A stretch of DNA of 64,000 nt, taken from assembly GCA_030431255.1 (NCBI GenBank), contig JAUIJL010000005.1:465313-529312 (forward strand). The letters are read 5' to 3'. Shown here in pieces: positions 27,840 to 37,043 of this stretch. Every line of letters begins with the position of its first letter. The stretch's first letter is position 1. This DNA is from Thermoanaerobaculia bacterium. GTDB lineage: Bacteria; Acidobacteriota; Thermoanaerobaculia; Multivoradales; J023. Below the pieces are notes generated by a model. It was not told where the DNA came from, searched no databases, and saw nothing but the letters and a program-made list of their open reading frames with translations. The position numbers were made by a program, and so were the translations under genes.

Positions 27840-28832
27840 CTAGGTCAGCTTGTAGTGACGATCCTCATCCGCATCGACCGCCATTCGCGTGTGGATCAAC
27901 CCGCGATCCAGGCTCAATACGACCTGCCAAAAATCGCGAATGATCTCGGGATGGTAGCGAGCCGCGCTGTGAACGCTGACCTTCTCGCCACGCCGAGTGG
28001 TCAAGCCGGCTTCGTGAACCGCATCCTCGTTGGCATACTTCTCCATATCCACCAACACCACATTGTCGGGCAAGGCTTCGGGTTTCGCCCCGTGGCGCCC
28101 CAGACGCCTGCGGCCGAAACGTTTGGCGCTCGACGCCCGCAACACGGTGTCGTGTTTGGAATAGTAAATATGCACTCGCCGGGAGAGGTGGCGGACATAT
28201 CGGCCCTTGCCATTGCTTTCCAAGTCCTTGGTCGAGAGGTCCGCGGAGAGCAGAATGGTCTCGTCAAAAAGCTTCAAACCCACCGGGTTGCCGAGGTAGT
28301 CACTGGCATATTCCATGCCCTTGCGCAGTAGGTAGCCGCCCATGGAATGGGCGATGCAGTAGCTGCGGGCCACACAATCCTGCTGATTGTTGCGCACGAA
28401 AGCCGCGATGTCGCAGATAAACCGAGTAAAAGCGGGCACGGATTGCCGCGCCTCCTCTCGATCCGCCAAATAATTCCGTAGCTTGCCCGACGACGGCCAT
28501 GAAAACCCGATCAAAAACGGCTCATAACCCAAATGATCATTCAGACAGCGATGCAAATCCACCAGCTCGTCGATGCTGTCTTGCCAGTCGTTGTTGTAGC
28601 CGTGGATATAAATACCGACCGTCGGCGTCTCGATCACCGGATCCGCCACTTGCCGTTGCAGCTCTGCCTGAATCACCTTGCCGAAAGACACCCGATTGAC
28701 CTTGCGACCAAAGCCGTCCTTGCCCCGCGGCGCCCCGGCGTAATCGATCAAATAATGCTTACCGTGATTCGGCTGCTCTTCATCGACATACGTGCCGCCC
28801 CGAACCCGACGGCTGGTGACCATCAGAAGCAT
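27840..28832 (-). CDS. DUF900-type alpha/beta hydrolase
   Basis: ATG at 28832 is chosen because GGAGG precedes it with a 6-7 nt spacing; the open frame extends 45 codons further without support. The 330-residue product lacks a signal peptide and is probably cytoplasmic. It shows the DUF900 hydrolase pattern: GIYIHGYNNDWQDS early, FSWPSSG in the middle and the elbow IAHSMGGYLL with Ser163. A late SVHSAARYHP may supply the His. DUF900 proteins are lipase-like hydrolases whose substrates are mostly undefined. The C-terminal quarter is rich in Arg and Lys. It lies downstream of the haloperoxidase-like gene on the same strand, but a good terminator between them suggests a separate transcript. Confidence 0.8.
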   Translation of the reverse strand: MLLMVTSRRVRGGTYVDEEQPNHGKHYLIDYAGAPRGKDGFGRKVNRVSFGKVIQAELQRQVADPVIETPTVGIYIHGYNNDWQDSIDELVDLHRCLNDHLGYEPFLIGFSWPSSGKLRNYLADREEARQSVPAFTRFICDIAAFVRNNQQDCVARSYCIAHSMGGYLLRKGMEYASDYLGNPVGLKLFDETILLSADLSTKDLESNGKGRYVRHLSRRVHIYYSKHDTVLRASSAKRFGRRRLGRHGAKPEALPDNVVLVDMEKYANEDAVHEAGLTTRRGEKVSVHSAARYHPEIIRDFWQVVLSLDRGLIHTRMAVDADEDRHYKLT

Positions 28833-28978
28833 TTGGTTCCTCCAGACGCGCTTCCCGGCCTCGCATCTCTTTCGTTTTTGTCTTTCGAGTTTCAGTAAAA
28901 CGCTCGCACCATCATATCCGATTCGATCGGCATCGTAATCCGAGGATCGAAACAGCAGAGATGGCATGCCTCACCGCA

Positions 28979-29004
28979 AAAAAAGGCCCGGCGAATCGCC
29001 GGGC
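28979..29004 (-). terminator. Intrinsic terminator for the haloperoxidase-like gene
   Basis: On the minus strand a GCCCGGC / GCCGGGC stem with a 5-nt loop is followed by six T residues. It lies about 48 bp beyond the stop at 29052. Confidence 0.85.
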
Positions 29005-29051
29005 AGATCAAATCGTGATTTGTTTCGGGCCGGGCTAGTCGCAGACCTGGG

Positions 29052-31028
29052 CTAGTCGCAGACCTGAGCTTCAGTGTCGGCGATGGCCGCGGATAGGGTG
29101 CCGTCGTTGTTGGACGCGGTGTAGGTGGAGCCGTCGACCACGTCGCGCACGGTGACCGTATAACCCACGTTGGTGGCGGCGGAGAGCAGCACCCAATAGT
29201 GGCCGTTGATGTCACAGCCGTCGAGCACTTTGACCAGCAGCTCGGGGTTGTCCTCGTTGAAGAAGCTGAACAGCCCTCCCCGATCGACACCGACCTCGGC
29301 CAAGGGCGTGGCCTTGCCGACGCCGGCCGAGCCTCCGCCCTGGGTGGTTTGGAAGCTCGCTTGCACTTGCCATCGATCGTCGATGCACAGGGTGGTGCCG
29401 TCGGCGACACAGGTCCCTTGGTTGGCGCCGTCGTCGATGCCGGACCACATCTTTTCAGCCAACGCGAAGGCCTGCTGGCCGATTTGACGACCCATCTCGC
29501 GACCGAAGAGATCGCCGTCTTGGAAGTGGATGCCGCCGTAGCGACGTGAGAAGCCGGCGTCGTCGGACGCTTCGAGCATGGTCGGCCAAGTGAGCTCGAT
29601 GGACTCGGATGGGCCTTCCTCGAACATCAGGTGGCCCGGCGGCACCACGTGCCGACCGAGGAAATCCTCCTCACCGTCACCGTCGTAGTCCTCCCCCACC
29701 CGGGTCACTCCGTCGTAGAGGGCGTCGCTACCGGTGAAGGCGAGCAAAATCTCGCGGGCGGTGCGGCTGAAGGTGCTGTGGCCCGACACGTATTCCGCGA
29801 ACGGCGGGGTGACGAAGGTCAGCGATTGATAGGGCCGCCAAGTTTCACCGGCGATCATTTGGGTGCCTTGGTTCGGCCCTCCCCACGCTTCGATCATCTG
29901 GCCGTTGAAAAGGTGGCGGATGGCCGAGATCGGCCGCACAAAATCGTGACGGCGTTTGGCGTCCCAGGCGGAGATGGCCGCGTCGTGCAGACCGGCGTTG
30001 AGCGCGAAATACATCTTGATGTCGTCATCGAGGCTGTTCTGATCGCGGATCGAAAGACCTTCAGCCAGCTGATTCCAATGCCCCGGAGGGGTCCAGGTGC
30101 GCGGGCCGTCGGCCCAGAATTCAGCGATCACCTTCTGTCGATCGGTGAGCACGGCGGAGGTTTGCAGAATCTCCATGGTTTGGGAACGATAGGCCTCGTC
30201 TTCGGTGGAGACGTTGCCGAGCGCGTCGGTGTAGGCGCTGTTGGAGCCCAGTTGGGGTGGCGCTTGGGGCAGAAATTGGTCACCGCTGGTGAGCGCGAAC
30301 GGACGCACGGCGCCCCAATGGGGGGATAGGAATCCTTGATCGCTGTAAGACGTGGGATCGTCGTCGACGGCGATGGGATCACCGTTTTCGTCGGTTTGGG
30401 TGCCGTTGGGCACCCGCAAAGGCTGCCAGCGGTTGGGATCGAAGTCCGGACCGCCGGGCGCGTTGTCGGCCCCGGGCACGGCGGAATTCGCCGGCTCGTA
30501 GAGGTCGGGGAAGATCGCCGACGGGATCTGGCCGAAGCCGTCCAGGGAATTGGAGCCGTCGTCGGCGCGGCTCTCGATCGCCGCGTCGGCTACCAAATTG
30601 CCGATGCCCGCCGGCAAACGCGGATCCCGCGAGGCGCTGGGGGTCAAGCCGAGCTCTCCGAGCACGGCGGCAAATTCCGGCTCTTGATTCGGATAGACGT
30701 AGCTCAGGGTGCGATAGGCGGCTTGGCTCACCGCCGCCAGCTTGTTGGCGTCGGTGCGCTCGACCGCCGGACGACGAAGCAGCCCGCCGTAGGTGGTTCC
30801 GAGGGCGACCTCGTCATAGGCCGCCCAGGCGTCGTACATGGAGCTCGACACCAAGTGCATGCGCCAGGTGACCAGGGTCGGTGCCGGAGGATTGGCGGCG
30901 ATGGCGTCGAGCATCACCTGATTCCAACGCAAGACCTCCGATTGACCGAAGGCCGGCGCGGTCAAAAGCCCCGCAGCGAGCAGGCCTAAGAGCAGAGAGC
31001 GAACACAAAAGCTAAGACGATGAGGCAT
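29052..31028 (-). CDS. Secreted vanadium-dependent haloperoxidase / PAP2-superfamily protein with shared C-terminal module
   Basis: ATG at 31028 follows AGGAGA at a 7-nt spacing and opens a signal peptide ending APAFGQ; the 53 upstream codons are not credible. The product has 658 residues. The three phosphate/vanadate-binding motifs of the superfamily are intact: KRRHDFVRP (about residue 357) matches Kx6RP, YVSGHSTFS (about 413) matches the PSGH block, and SRRYGGIHFQDGD (about 495) matches SRx5HxxxD. It therefore has the residues for haloperoxidase or acid phosphatase chemistry; which one cannot be told. The last ~120 residues are the same module as at the C-terminus of the hydrolase at 8845 (NPELLVKVLDGC, INGHYWVLLSAATNVGY). 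A beta-barrel gene starts the operon 65 bp upstream. Confidence 0.88.
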   Translation of the reverse strand: MPHRLSFCVRSLLLGLLAAGLLTAPAFGQSEVLRWNQVMLDAIAANPPAPTLVTWRMHLVSSSMYDAWAAYDEVALGTTYGGLLRRPAVERTDANKLAAVSQAAYRTLSYVYPNQEPEFAAVLGELGLTPSASRDPRLPAGIGNLVADAAIESRADDGSNSLDGFGQIPSAIFPDLYEPANSAVPGADNAPGGPDFDPNRWQPLRVPNGTQTDENGDPIAVDDDPTSYSDQGFLSPHWGAVRPFALTSGDQFLPQAPPQLGSNSAYTDALGNVSTEDEAYRSQTMEILQTSAVLTDRQKVIAEFWADGPRTWTPPGHWNQLAEGLSIRDQNSLDDDIKMYFALNAGLHDAAISAWDAKRRHDFVRPISAIRHLFNGQMIEAWGGPNQGTQMIAGETWRPYQSLTFVTPPFAEYVSGHSTFSRTAREILLAFTGSDALYDGVTRVGEDYDGDGEEDFLGRHVVPPGHLMFEEGPSESIELTWPTMLEASDDAGFSRRYGGIHFQDGDLFGREMGRQIGQQAFALAEKMWSGIDDGANQGTCVADGTTLCIDDRWQVQASFQTTQGGGSAGVGKATPLAEVGVDRGGLFSFFNEDNPELLVKVLDGCDINGHYWVLLSAATNVGYTVTVRDVVDGSTYTASNNDGTLSAAIADTEAQVCD

Positions 31029-31093
31029 GAAAACATCTCCTAATGTCAGGACCATGAGGTAGAGGCAAGGTGAAAGAGAGGTGATCGAGAGGA

Positions 31094-31948
31094 TCAGAAA
31101 TTGACGATCGCACCGAAGAAGAGACCGTCGGCATTGCCGACGTTGCGGCCGTCGAGGGTGGTGAAGCCGCCGGCGAAGACCGACCAAGGACCGTTCAGAT
31201 CGACGATCAGCTTGGCGCCGATCCGCTCGTATTCCTCCTGGTTGCTCGGAAAGGTGAAACCGGGATCACCGATATCCGTGCCGCCGTCGGCGAGGTAGAG
31301 GGAGTAGAAGCCGATGCCGGTGAAACGTCCGAAGTCGTAGCCGACCTCGGAGTAGATCGGAAAGCCGTCCGGCGCGTCGCCACCCCGGAAGTCGAATCCC
31401 ACTTGTTGGGACCAGTAGAAACGTCCCGCGCGCAGGAGATACACGAGCCGCGCCAATCCGTCGGTGGTGTCGTCGCCCCGGGCCACGGGGGCGTTCGCCA
31501 CATAGGACTCGATCGGCGTGCGCAGGCCCACCGCGCCGACCCAAGAATGCTCGACGCTGCCGTGACCGAAACGGGCGAGGCGGGAAACCAACAAGATCGA
31601 GGCGTCTTGAAGACCGTCGTCCGACATGCCCGAGGTGCCGTCCGCTTGGGCGTCCACATGGGCGATGTCGGCCACCAGGGCTAGGCGGTCGGTCAGTCCC
31701 CAATTCATCCACAAAGAGAAACTCGTCGTGCTGATCTCTCCCAAAGCCGGCGGCGTCGGCCTCTTCTCCTCACCACGCCAGAATTCATCGTAGCTTTCGT
31801 CCGCATAGCTGACGGCGAAGCTGCCTTCACCCGCTTGCGGTAGAAATCCGGTGATATTGGATGCCCCGGCCGGCAAAACGACGAGCAGGGACGACGCGAC
31901 CGCGAGGGCGGTGGTCAGGATTCGGCGGCTGGACATGAAAAACGACAT
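31094..31948 (-). CDS. Putative outer-membrane beta-barrel protein
   Basis: ATG at 31948 is chosen, with GGGAG about 8 nt upstream; an ATG nine codons earlier is possible. The product has 284 residues. Its signal peptide has an Arg pair and a hydrophobic core (LTTALAVASSLLVVLPAGA). The mature part has alternating hydrophobic strands rich in Gly and aromatics (LWMNWGLTDRLALVADIAHV, GFYSLYLADGG) and ends FFGAIVNF. A terminal Phe is the usual BAM recognition feature of outer-membrane barrels. It resembles MetA/phenol-degradation-type barrels in length and strand pattern. It probably shares a transcript with the haloperoxidase-like gene and could be a channel for that enzyme's substrate or product, which is inference. 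Confidence 0.7.
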   Translation of the reverse strand: MSFFMSSRRILTTALAVASSLLVVLPAGASNITGFLPQAGEGSFAVSYADESYDEFWRGEEKRPTPPALGEISTTSFSLWMNWGLTDRLALVADIAHVDAQADGTSGMSDDGLQDASILLVSRLARFGHGSVEHSWVGAVGLRTPIESYVANAPVARGDDTTDGLARLVYLLRAGRFYWSQQVGFDFRGGDAPDGFPIYSEVGYDFGRFTGIGFYSLYLADGGTDIGDPGFTFPSNQEEYERIGAKLIVDLNGPWSVFAGGFTTLDGRNVGNADGLFFGAIVNF

Positions 31949-32283
31949 CTGGAGAGCTCCCTGGTTCATGGGCATGGTTGGGTCATAGACATTGCGGTCG
32001 AATGGTGAGTGGGCCGATGCGGTCTCGCGCGGCTGAAGGGAAGGCCGTAGGGAAGGCCGTAGGGAAGGCCGTAGGGAAGAGAGTTGAGCAAGGGTCGTAC
32101 CAACTCGGAAAACACCGGAAAATCAACGCTTTCGCGCCTTCCTCAGCGCAAAAACCTTGAGAGCTACGGGCGGCGACCATAAAATCTATGATCGCGAGGC
32201 CGTCCGCTCCCATTGATCGCCCCAAGGGCTCGCCTCCGCGCGCTTCGTGTCGGCCTGGACCACCTCTTGCAAGACCCCCTTCC
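31949..32283. other. Divergent intergenic region with a 12-bp tandem repeat
   Basis: About 335 bp lie between the beta-barrel gene (-) and the histidine kinase (+). No gene is supported. The main feature is the tandem repeat at 32039-32079. In one + frame the stretch 32032-32094 reads as an EGK/AVGK-repeat peptide like the linker of PD-(D/E)XK-type transposase-associated proteins; the frame has no family domain around it. Confidence 0.5.
32039..32079. repeat. 12-bp tandem repeat, about 3.4 units
   Basis: Three perfect tandem copies of GGAAGGCCGTAG are followed by a partial GGAAG unit. Confidence 0.85.
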
Positions 32284-33867
32284 ATGAACCTCTCCCGTTA
32301 TCGGCTGGACCCGACCGTGTTGCTCATCGCCCTCCTGGTGGCGGTCAATCTGGGGGCGGTGATCGGTTTGGTGACGGCTCGGCGAGACGCTCGTCGGGCG
32401 GTTCAAGAGGGTCTCGAGCTGGAAATCCGCGCCGATGCCCGCGCGCTGGAGGCGCGATTGGCCGCCGAGCACGACAGTCTCGATTTCCTCGCTCGGTCGG
32501 CTCCGTTCAGCTCCCTGCCGACCGACCACGGAGTGGATCCGGTGGCGCGCCGCTGGGCGCGGCTGGAGCTGGAGGCGACGTTGTTGCTCTATTTGCGGTC
32601 CAACCCCGCGGTGACGCGCCTGCGGGTGCGCGACCGTGATGGGGTGTTGGCGGTCGCCCAACGGGACGGCAAGGTGCCCACCCTGGCAGTGCCCGACGAC
32701 CCCCTTCCCCTGGAGCTGTGGTTGCTGCGGGCCACGTGGCCCCTGGACGGATCGAGCGAGCTCGAAGCCTGGCTCGATACCCGGCCCTTGGTCGCGGATC
32801 TGGGCTCCGCCCTCGAGCTGCATCGGACCTTGCCTGCCGATCCCCAAGGGCCTTTGGAAGCGGTCACGAGCGACCGTTGGCAACCGCCGCTCAAGGGCTG
32901 GCTGGAACGTACGGAAAGCGATACCCGGGTGCTCGGGGCGGTGGATCGACTGGCCGGGCTCTACCGCGGAACCTTGATCTTGAACGTAGCGCTCTTGCCG
33001 GTCACTTTATTGCTCGGCGCGCTCACCGTGCGTCGGGCTCGGCGGCTGGCGAGCCTTGAGAGCGAGCGCCGACAGCGGGAACGGCTGCGGACCCTCGAAA
33101 TGCAGGTCCAACACTCGGAACGGCTGGCGAGCCTCGGTCGATTCGCCGCCGGCACGGCCCATGAAATCAACAATCCCCTGGCCGGAATGACCAACTACTT
33201 GCAGCTCCTGCGGGAAGATCTGGAGATCGGTCGGATCGACCAAGCCCGCGAGTGGGTGCCCCGTCTCGACGAGGGCATCGATCGGGTCGCCGGCATCGTA
33301 CGGCAAGTCCTGCACTTCGCCGAGCCCGGGGCTGCGGCCCACGAGTCGGTGGACTTGGCGGAGGTGATCGAGCGCACGGTGCTTTTCTTGAATCGCCACC
33401 CGGAGTGCCGCGACGCCACCGTGCGGATCCATTGCGAGGGAGACCTAAGGCTCGAAGGTGACGCCGTCGGCCTCGGCCAACTGGTGCTCAACCTGGTGCT
33501 CAACGCTTGCCAGGCGGTGCCGGAGGGAGCGTCGGCCGAGGTCGACGTGGACGCCCGGGAAGGCGATTTGGATGGCGACACCCGCAACAGCATCCCAGGG
33601 GGCACGGTGGTCCTACGGGTGCTGGATCGCGGATCCGGAATCGTGCCGGAGATGCGGGATCGACTCTTTGAGCCGTTCCAATCCGGACGCGATTCGAGCG
33701 GCCTCGGATTGGCGGTTTGCCACGGAATCGTCGGTCGGCATCGCGGCACCATTGAGGCCTTCGACCGCGTGCCCGGCCCGGGCACCGAGCTCCGGGTCCG
33801 CCTGCCGCGCCGCGCCGACGAAACCGAGACGACCGGGTCGACCGAGACAGAAGGAGAGGAAACGTGA
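32284..33867 (+). CDS. Membrane sensor histidine kinase (NtrB-like core)
   Basis: ATG at 32284 is preferred because the first transmembrane helix begins right after it; a frame extension 32 codons upstream is Pro/Arg-rich and implausible. The 527-residue product has TM1 at about 11-31, an extracytoplasmic sensor region of about 190 residues with no recognised fold, and TM2 at about 226-248 (LILNVALLPVTLLLGALTV). A coiled-coil linker leads to the HisKA domain, where GTAHEINNPLAG carries the phospho-acceptor His293. The ATPase domain has the N-box LVLNLVLNACQAVPEG, the G1 box VLDRGSGI and the G2 box SSGLGLAVCHGIV. It phosphorylates the regulator encoded next, whose GTG start overlaps this stop by 4 bp. 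The signal sensed is unknown. Confidence 0.93.
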   Translation: MNLSRYRLDPTVLLIALLVAVNLGAVIGLVTARRDARRAVQEGLELEIRADARALEARLAAEHDSLDFLARSAPFSSLPTDHGVDPVARRWARLELEATLLLYLRSNPAVTRLRVRDRDGVLAVAQRDGKVPTLAVPDDPLPLELWLLRATWPLDGSSELEAWLDTRPLVADLGSALELHRTLPADPQGPLEAVTSDRWQPPLKGWLERTESDTRVLGAVDRLAGLYRGTLILNVALLPVTLLLGALTVRRARRLASLESERRQRERLRTLEMQVQHSERLASLGRFAAGTAHEINNPLAGMTNYLQLLREDLEIGRIDQAREWVPRLDEGIDRVAGIVRQVLHFAEPGAAAHESVDLAEVIERTVLFLNRHPECRDATVRIHCEGDLRLEGDAVGLGQLVLNLVLNACQAVPEGASAEVDVDAREGDLDGDTRNSIPGGTVVLRVLDRGSGIVPEMRDRLFEPFQSGRDSSGLGLAVCHGIVGRHRGTIEAFDRVPGPGTELRVRLPRRADETETTGSTETEGEET

Positions 33868-35255
33868 CCTACCGAGCGACGTTGATGATCGTCGACGACG
33901 AAGCCTACGTTCGCGATTCCTTGGCCGCGGTGCTCAAGCGACGGGGTTTCGACATCCGCACCGCCGGCTCCGTGGACGAAGCCCTGGCACCCGGCCATCT
34001 CGAAGGGGTCGACCTGGTGCTCTCCGATCTCAAGATGCCGGGCAAAACCGGCCTCGATCTGGTGCGCGAGCTGGCGGGCAAGGGACCGCCGACCGTTGTG
34101 CTCACCGCCCACGGCACCGTCGGCTCGGCGGTGGAATGTCTCAAGGCGGGTGCCGTGGAATACTTGCTCAAACCGCCCAACCACGACGAGCTGGAGCTCA
34201 CCGTGGGGCGATGTTTGGAGCAGGCCGACCACGAGCGCGAGCGCCACTACCTGCGTCGCCGCCAAGGAGTCGAGAGTCGCCCGGAGCCGATCGGCGAGTC
34301 GGCGCCGTGGCGACGGGTGATGTCGCTGGCGACCCGGGCCGCCGAAACCGACGCGCCGGTGCTGTTGCTCGGCGAGACCGGCACGGGCAAGGAAGAAATC
34401 GCGCGCCTGGTGCACGGCAAAAGCGGCCGCGCGGGCGGTCCGCTGGTGGTGGTCAACTGCGCCGCCATTCCCACGGAGCTCTTCGAAAGCGAGCTCTTCG
34501 GCCATCGCCGCGGTGCCTTCACCGGCGCCCTCGCCGACCGTGAGGGGCGTCTGCGGGTGGCCCACGGCGGCACTCTCTTTCTCGACGAGATCAACTCCCT
34601 GCCGCTGCAAAACCAGGCCAAGCTGTTGCGGGTGTTGGAAGACGGAGCGTTCGAGCGGCTGGGCGAGAACCGACCGACCCGGGTCGACGTGCGGCTGATT
34701 TGTGCCGGCAACGCCGACCTGGAACAAGAGGTCGCCGCCGGACGCTTTCGCGCCGATCTTTTCTATCGCATCAACGTGGTCACCGTGCCCCTGCCGCCTC
34801 TACGCGCTCGGCCGGAAGATATCGAGCCCCTGGCGACCGCTTTCCTCGCCCGCTCAGCGGCGACCCAAGGTCGTCGCCCCCTGAAGCTCGCCGACGAAAC
34901 CCTGGAGCTGCTCCGCGCCCACCCTTGGCCGGGCAACGTGCGAGAGCTGCGCAACGTGGTGGAGCGGGCGGTGATGTTGGAAACCGGCGAGCGCTTGCAG
35001 CCCAACAGCCTGCCACCCCTTTCCGGCCCCGGAACGAGCCGGGGTCTCGACCCCTGGGGCGACGGCGGCTCCTTGGTGCTCGCCGAGGTCAAAGCCCGGG
35101 CCGAGCGGCAGGCGCTGCTCGAAGCCCTGCGCCGCGCCGACGGGGTGCGCAAAACCGCCGCCTCCATGCTCGGGGTCGACGAGCGCAACCTCGCTTACTA
35201 TTTGCGCAAGCACGGCCTGATCGGCGACCGTGGCGAGTCTCGAGGTGACACGTGA
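33864..35255 (+). CDS. NtrC-family sigma-54-dependent response regulator
   Basis: GTG at 33864 overlaps the kinase stop (GTGA) and has AAGGAGAGG upstream. The 463-residue product has a receiver domain with acidic pair Asp11-Asp12, phospho-acceptor Asp55 (LVLSDLKMPG) and a conserved LKPPN segment. An AAA+ domain follows with Walker A GETGTGKE, an intact sigma-54-contact loop GAFTGA (217-222), Walker B GGTLFLDEI and the Arg-finger region RFRADLFYRINV. A C-terminal Fis-type helix-turn-helix ends the protein (KTAASMLGVDERNLAYYLRKH). It should activate sigma-54 promoters on phosphorylation. No clear -24/-12 site was found in this window, so its targets are probably elsewhere. The next gene overlaps its stop by one base. 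Confidence 0.95.
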   Translation: MTYRATLMIVDDEAYVRDSLAAVLKRRGFDIRTAGSVDEALAPGHLEGVDLVLSDLKMPGKTGLDLVRELAGKGPPTVVLTAHGTVGSAVECLKAGAVEYLLKPPNHDELELTVGRCLEQADHERERHYLRRRQGVESRPEPIGESAPWRRVMSLATRAAETDAPVLLLGETGTGKEEIARLVHGKSGRAGGPLVVVNCAAIPTELFESELFGHRRGAFTGALADREGRLRVAHGGTLFLDEINSLPLQNQAKLLRVLEDGAFERLGENRPTRVDVRLICAGNADLEQEVAAGRFRADLFYRINVVTVPLPPLRARPEDIEPLATAFLARSAATQGRRPLKLADETLELLRAHPWPGNVRELRNVVERAVMLETGERLQPNSLPPLSGPGTSRGLDPWGDGGSLVLAEVKARAERQALLEALRRADGVRKTAASMLGVDERNLAYYLRKHGLIGDRGESRGDT

Positions 35256-37003
35256 TGAGGATCCGCCTCCTATTGCTGGGCGCCAGTTTGCTCTCAGCCG
35301 TGACCGGCTGTGGGTCCGAGCCGCCGAAACCGGAGCCGTCGTCCGCAGAATCGACGTCCACGGCATCGACCCAGACCGTGCGCCTGGTCGACACCACGCA
35401 GATCTCGGGCATTCGTACGGTGCACCGAAACGGAGCTTCCGACGAGCGCTACCTGCCGGAAACCATGGGCGCCGGAGCGGCGATCTTCGACGCCGACGGC
35501 GACGGCCACGCGGACGTCTATCTGGTGGGCGGCCTCGCGGTCGAAGAGCTCGGGGATCCGTCGGCCGCGGGGCACGGAACCCTCTATCTCGGACGCGGTG
35601 ACGGCACCTTTGAAGACGCCACCGCCGGCTCCGGCCTCGAAGGTCCGCACCTGGGCATGGGCGCGGCCGTGGGTGACGTGGACAACGACGGCGATCTCGA
35701 CTTGTTGGTCACCGGGGTGGGCGGGGATCGTTTATACGAAAACCAAAGCTCGGGGGATCGTCACGGCGAGAGCTCGCCCAAAACCTTGCCGAGGGCACGT
35801 TTCGAAGACGTCACCGTCCGTGCCGGGCTCTCCGGATCCACCGCTGGATCTACCGAGCCGCAGGATGTGGGCTTCAGCTCGAGCGCCGTCTTTTTCGACG
35901 CCGATCTGGACGGCTGGTTGGACATCTACATCGGTCGCTACGTGGCTTGGTCGCCGGAGACCGACCTGCCGTGCCGACCCGACGGCACCCACCGCAGCTA
36001 TTGCACCCCGGAGGCCTACCCCAGCGTCACCGGCCGCTTCTTTCGCAACCTGGGTGGCGGCCGTTTTGAGGACGCCACCGCGGCGGTCGGCCTCGATCTG
36101 CCGGGCAAGACCCTGGGCGTGGCGGTGATCGATTTGCACGACGACCTCTGGCCCGACTTGGTGGTGGCCAACGATACCGCCCGCAATTTCCTATTTGAAA
36201 ACCGCGAGGGCCGTTTCGAAGAGGTCGGCCTCGAGCTGGGCATCGCCCTCGGGCAGTCCGGGGCACCCCGCGGGGCCATGGGTATCGATGTGGGTGATCT
36301 CGACGGTGATCTCCGCCCCGAGCTGGTGATCGGCAATTTCTCCCAGGAGATGAGCGCGATCTATCGTCTCGGCGAAGGCGGCATCTTTGTCGACCAAGCC
36401 GCCCGCTGGGGCATCGGACTCGACACCTTGATGCCACTCGCCTTCGGCGTCAAAGTCCTGGATCTGGATCTGGACGGCTCCCTCGACCTCTTCTTTTTGC
36501 ACGGACACATCGAGCCCGACATCGAACGGTGGCAGCCCTTGCAGCAATACGCTCAGCCGGCGCTGATCTTCCGCAACCGTGGCGACGGCACGTTCGAGCC
36601 GCAAAAAGAAGGCGTGCCCGCCGATCCGTGGGTAGGCCGCGGCCTGGCATCGGGAGACCTCGACGGCGACGGCGACCTGGATCTGATCGTGACCCAAAAC
36701 GGCGGACCCGCGCGCCTGCTGCGAAACGACTCCGGCGGCCGCTCCCTACGCCTACGCCTGGAAGGCACCAACGGCAACCGTACGGGTTACGGCGCCCGGG
36801 TCGACGTCGAGGTGGACGGCCGGACCCAGCGCCGTCTGCTGACCAGTGGCCGGTCCTACCTGAGCGCCGACGAGCCGGTGCTCACCTTCGGCCTCGGCGA
36901 CCACGAAACGGCCGACCGAGTCACCGTCCACTGGCCCTCGGGCCGAATCCAAGAGCTCGGCCCACTGGCCGTGGGCGAGCACCGGATCCGAGAACCCGAA
37001 TAG
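35255..37003 (+). CDS. CRTAC1-like lipoprotein with FG-GAP/VCBS repeats and an ASPIC/UnbV domain
   Basis: ATG at 35255 overlaps the regulator stop as TGATG; GAGG lies 9 nt upstream. A GTG one codon earlier is the alternative. The 582-residue product has a lipoprotein signal (LLSAVTGC, Cys19). Repeats with calcium-loop motifs follow (DADGDGHADVYLVGG, DVDNDGDLDLLVTG, DLDGDLRPELVIGN, DLDGDGDLDLIVTQNGG), forming a probable seven-bladed propeller. The C-terminal ~75 residues match the ASPIC/UnbV domain (TGYGARVDVEVDG, LTSGRSYLSADEPVLTFGLG, VTVHWPSGRIQEL). Proteins of this architecture are abundant in Acidobacteriota and Planctomycetota with no established function. Its place as third gene of a two-component operon suggests that it feeds the sensor or is coregulated with it. 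Confidence 0.92.
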   Translation: MRIRLLLLGASLLSAVTGCGSEPPKPEPSSAESTSTASTQTVRLVDTTQISGIRTVHRNGASDERYLPETMGAGAAIFDADGDGHADVYLVGGLAVEELGDPSAAGHGTLYLGRGDGTFEDATAGSGLEGPHLGMGAAVGDVDNDGDLDLLVTGVGGDRLYENQSSGDRHGESSPKTLPRARFEDVTVRAGLSGSTAGSTEPQDVGFSSSAVFFDADLDGWLDIYIGRYVAWSPETDLPCRPDGTHRSYCTPEAYPSVTGRFFRNLGGGRFEDATAAVGLDLPGKTLGVAVIDLHDDLWPDLVVANDTARNFLFENREGRFEEVGLELGIALGQSGAPRGAMGIDVGDLDGDLRPELVIGNFSQEMSAIYRLGEGGIFVDQAARWGIGLDTLMPLAFGVKVLDLDLDGSLDLFFLHGHIEPDIERWQPLQQYAQPALIFRNRGDGTFEPQKEGVPADPWVGRGLASGDLDGDGDLDLIVTQNGGPARLLRNDSGGRSLRLRLEGTNGNRTGYGARVDVEVDGRTQRRLLTSGRSYLSADEPVLTFGLGDHETADRVTVHWPSGRIQELGPLAVGEHRIREPE

Positions 37004-37043
37004 GACGGCCCCGAGTAGCCACTGTCTAGGACATCTATTGAAG

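Noticed and set aside
31978-32160. A 60-codon frame with EGK/AVGK repeats as a small gene
   Set aside because: It consists largely of a 12-bp tandem repeat, with no ribosome binding site and no domain. It may be a relic of a repeat-linker family but is not supported as a gene.
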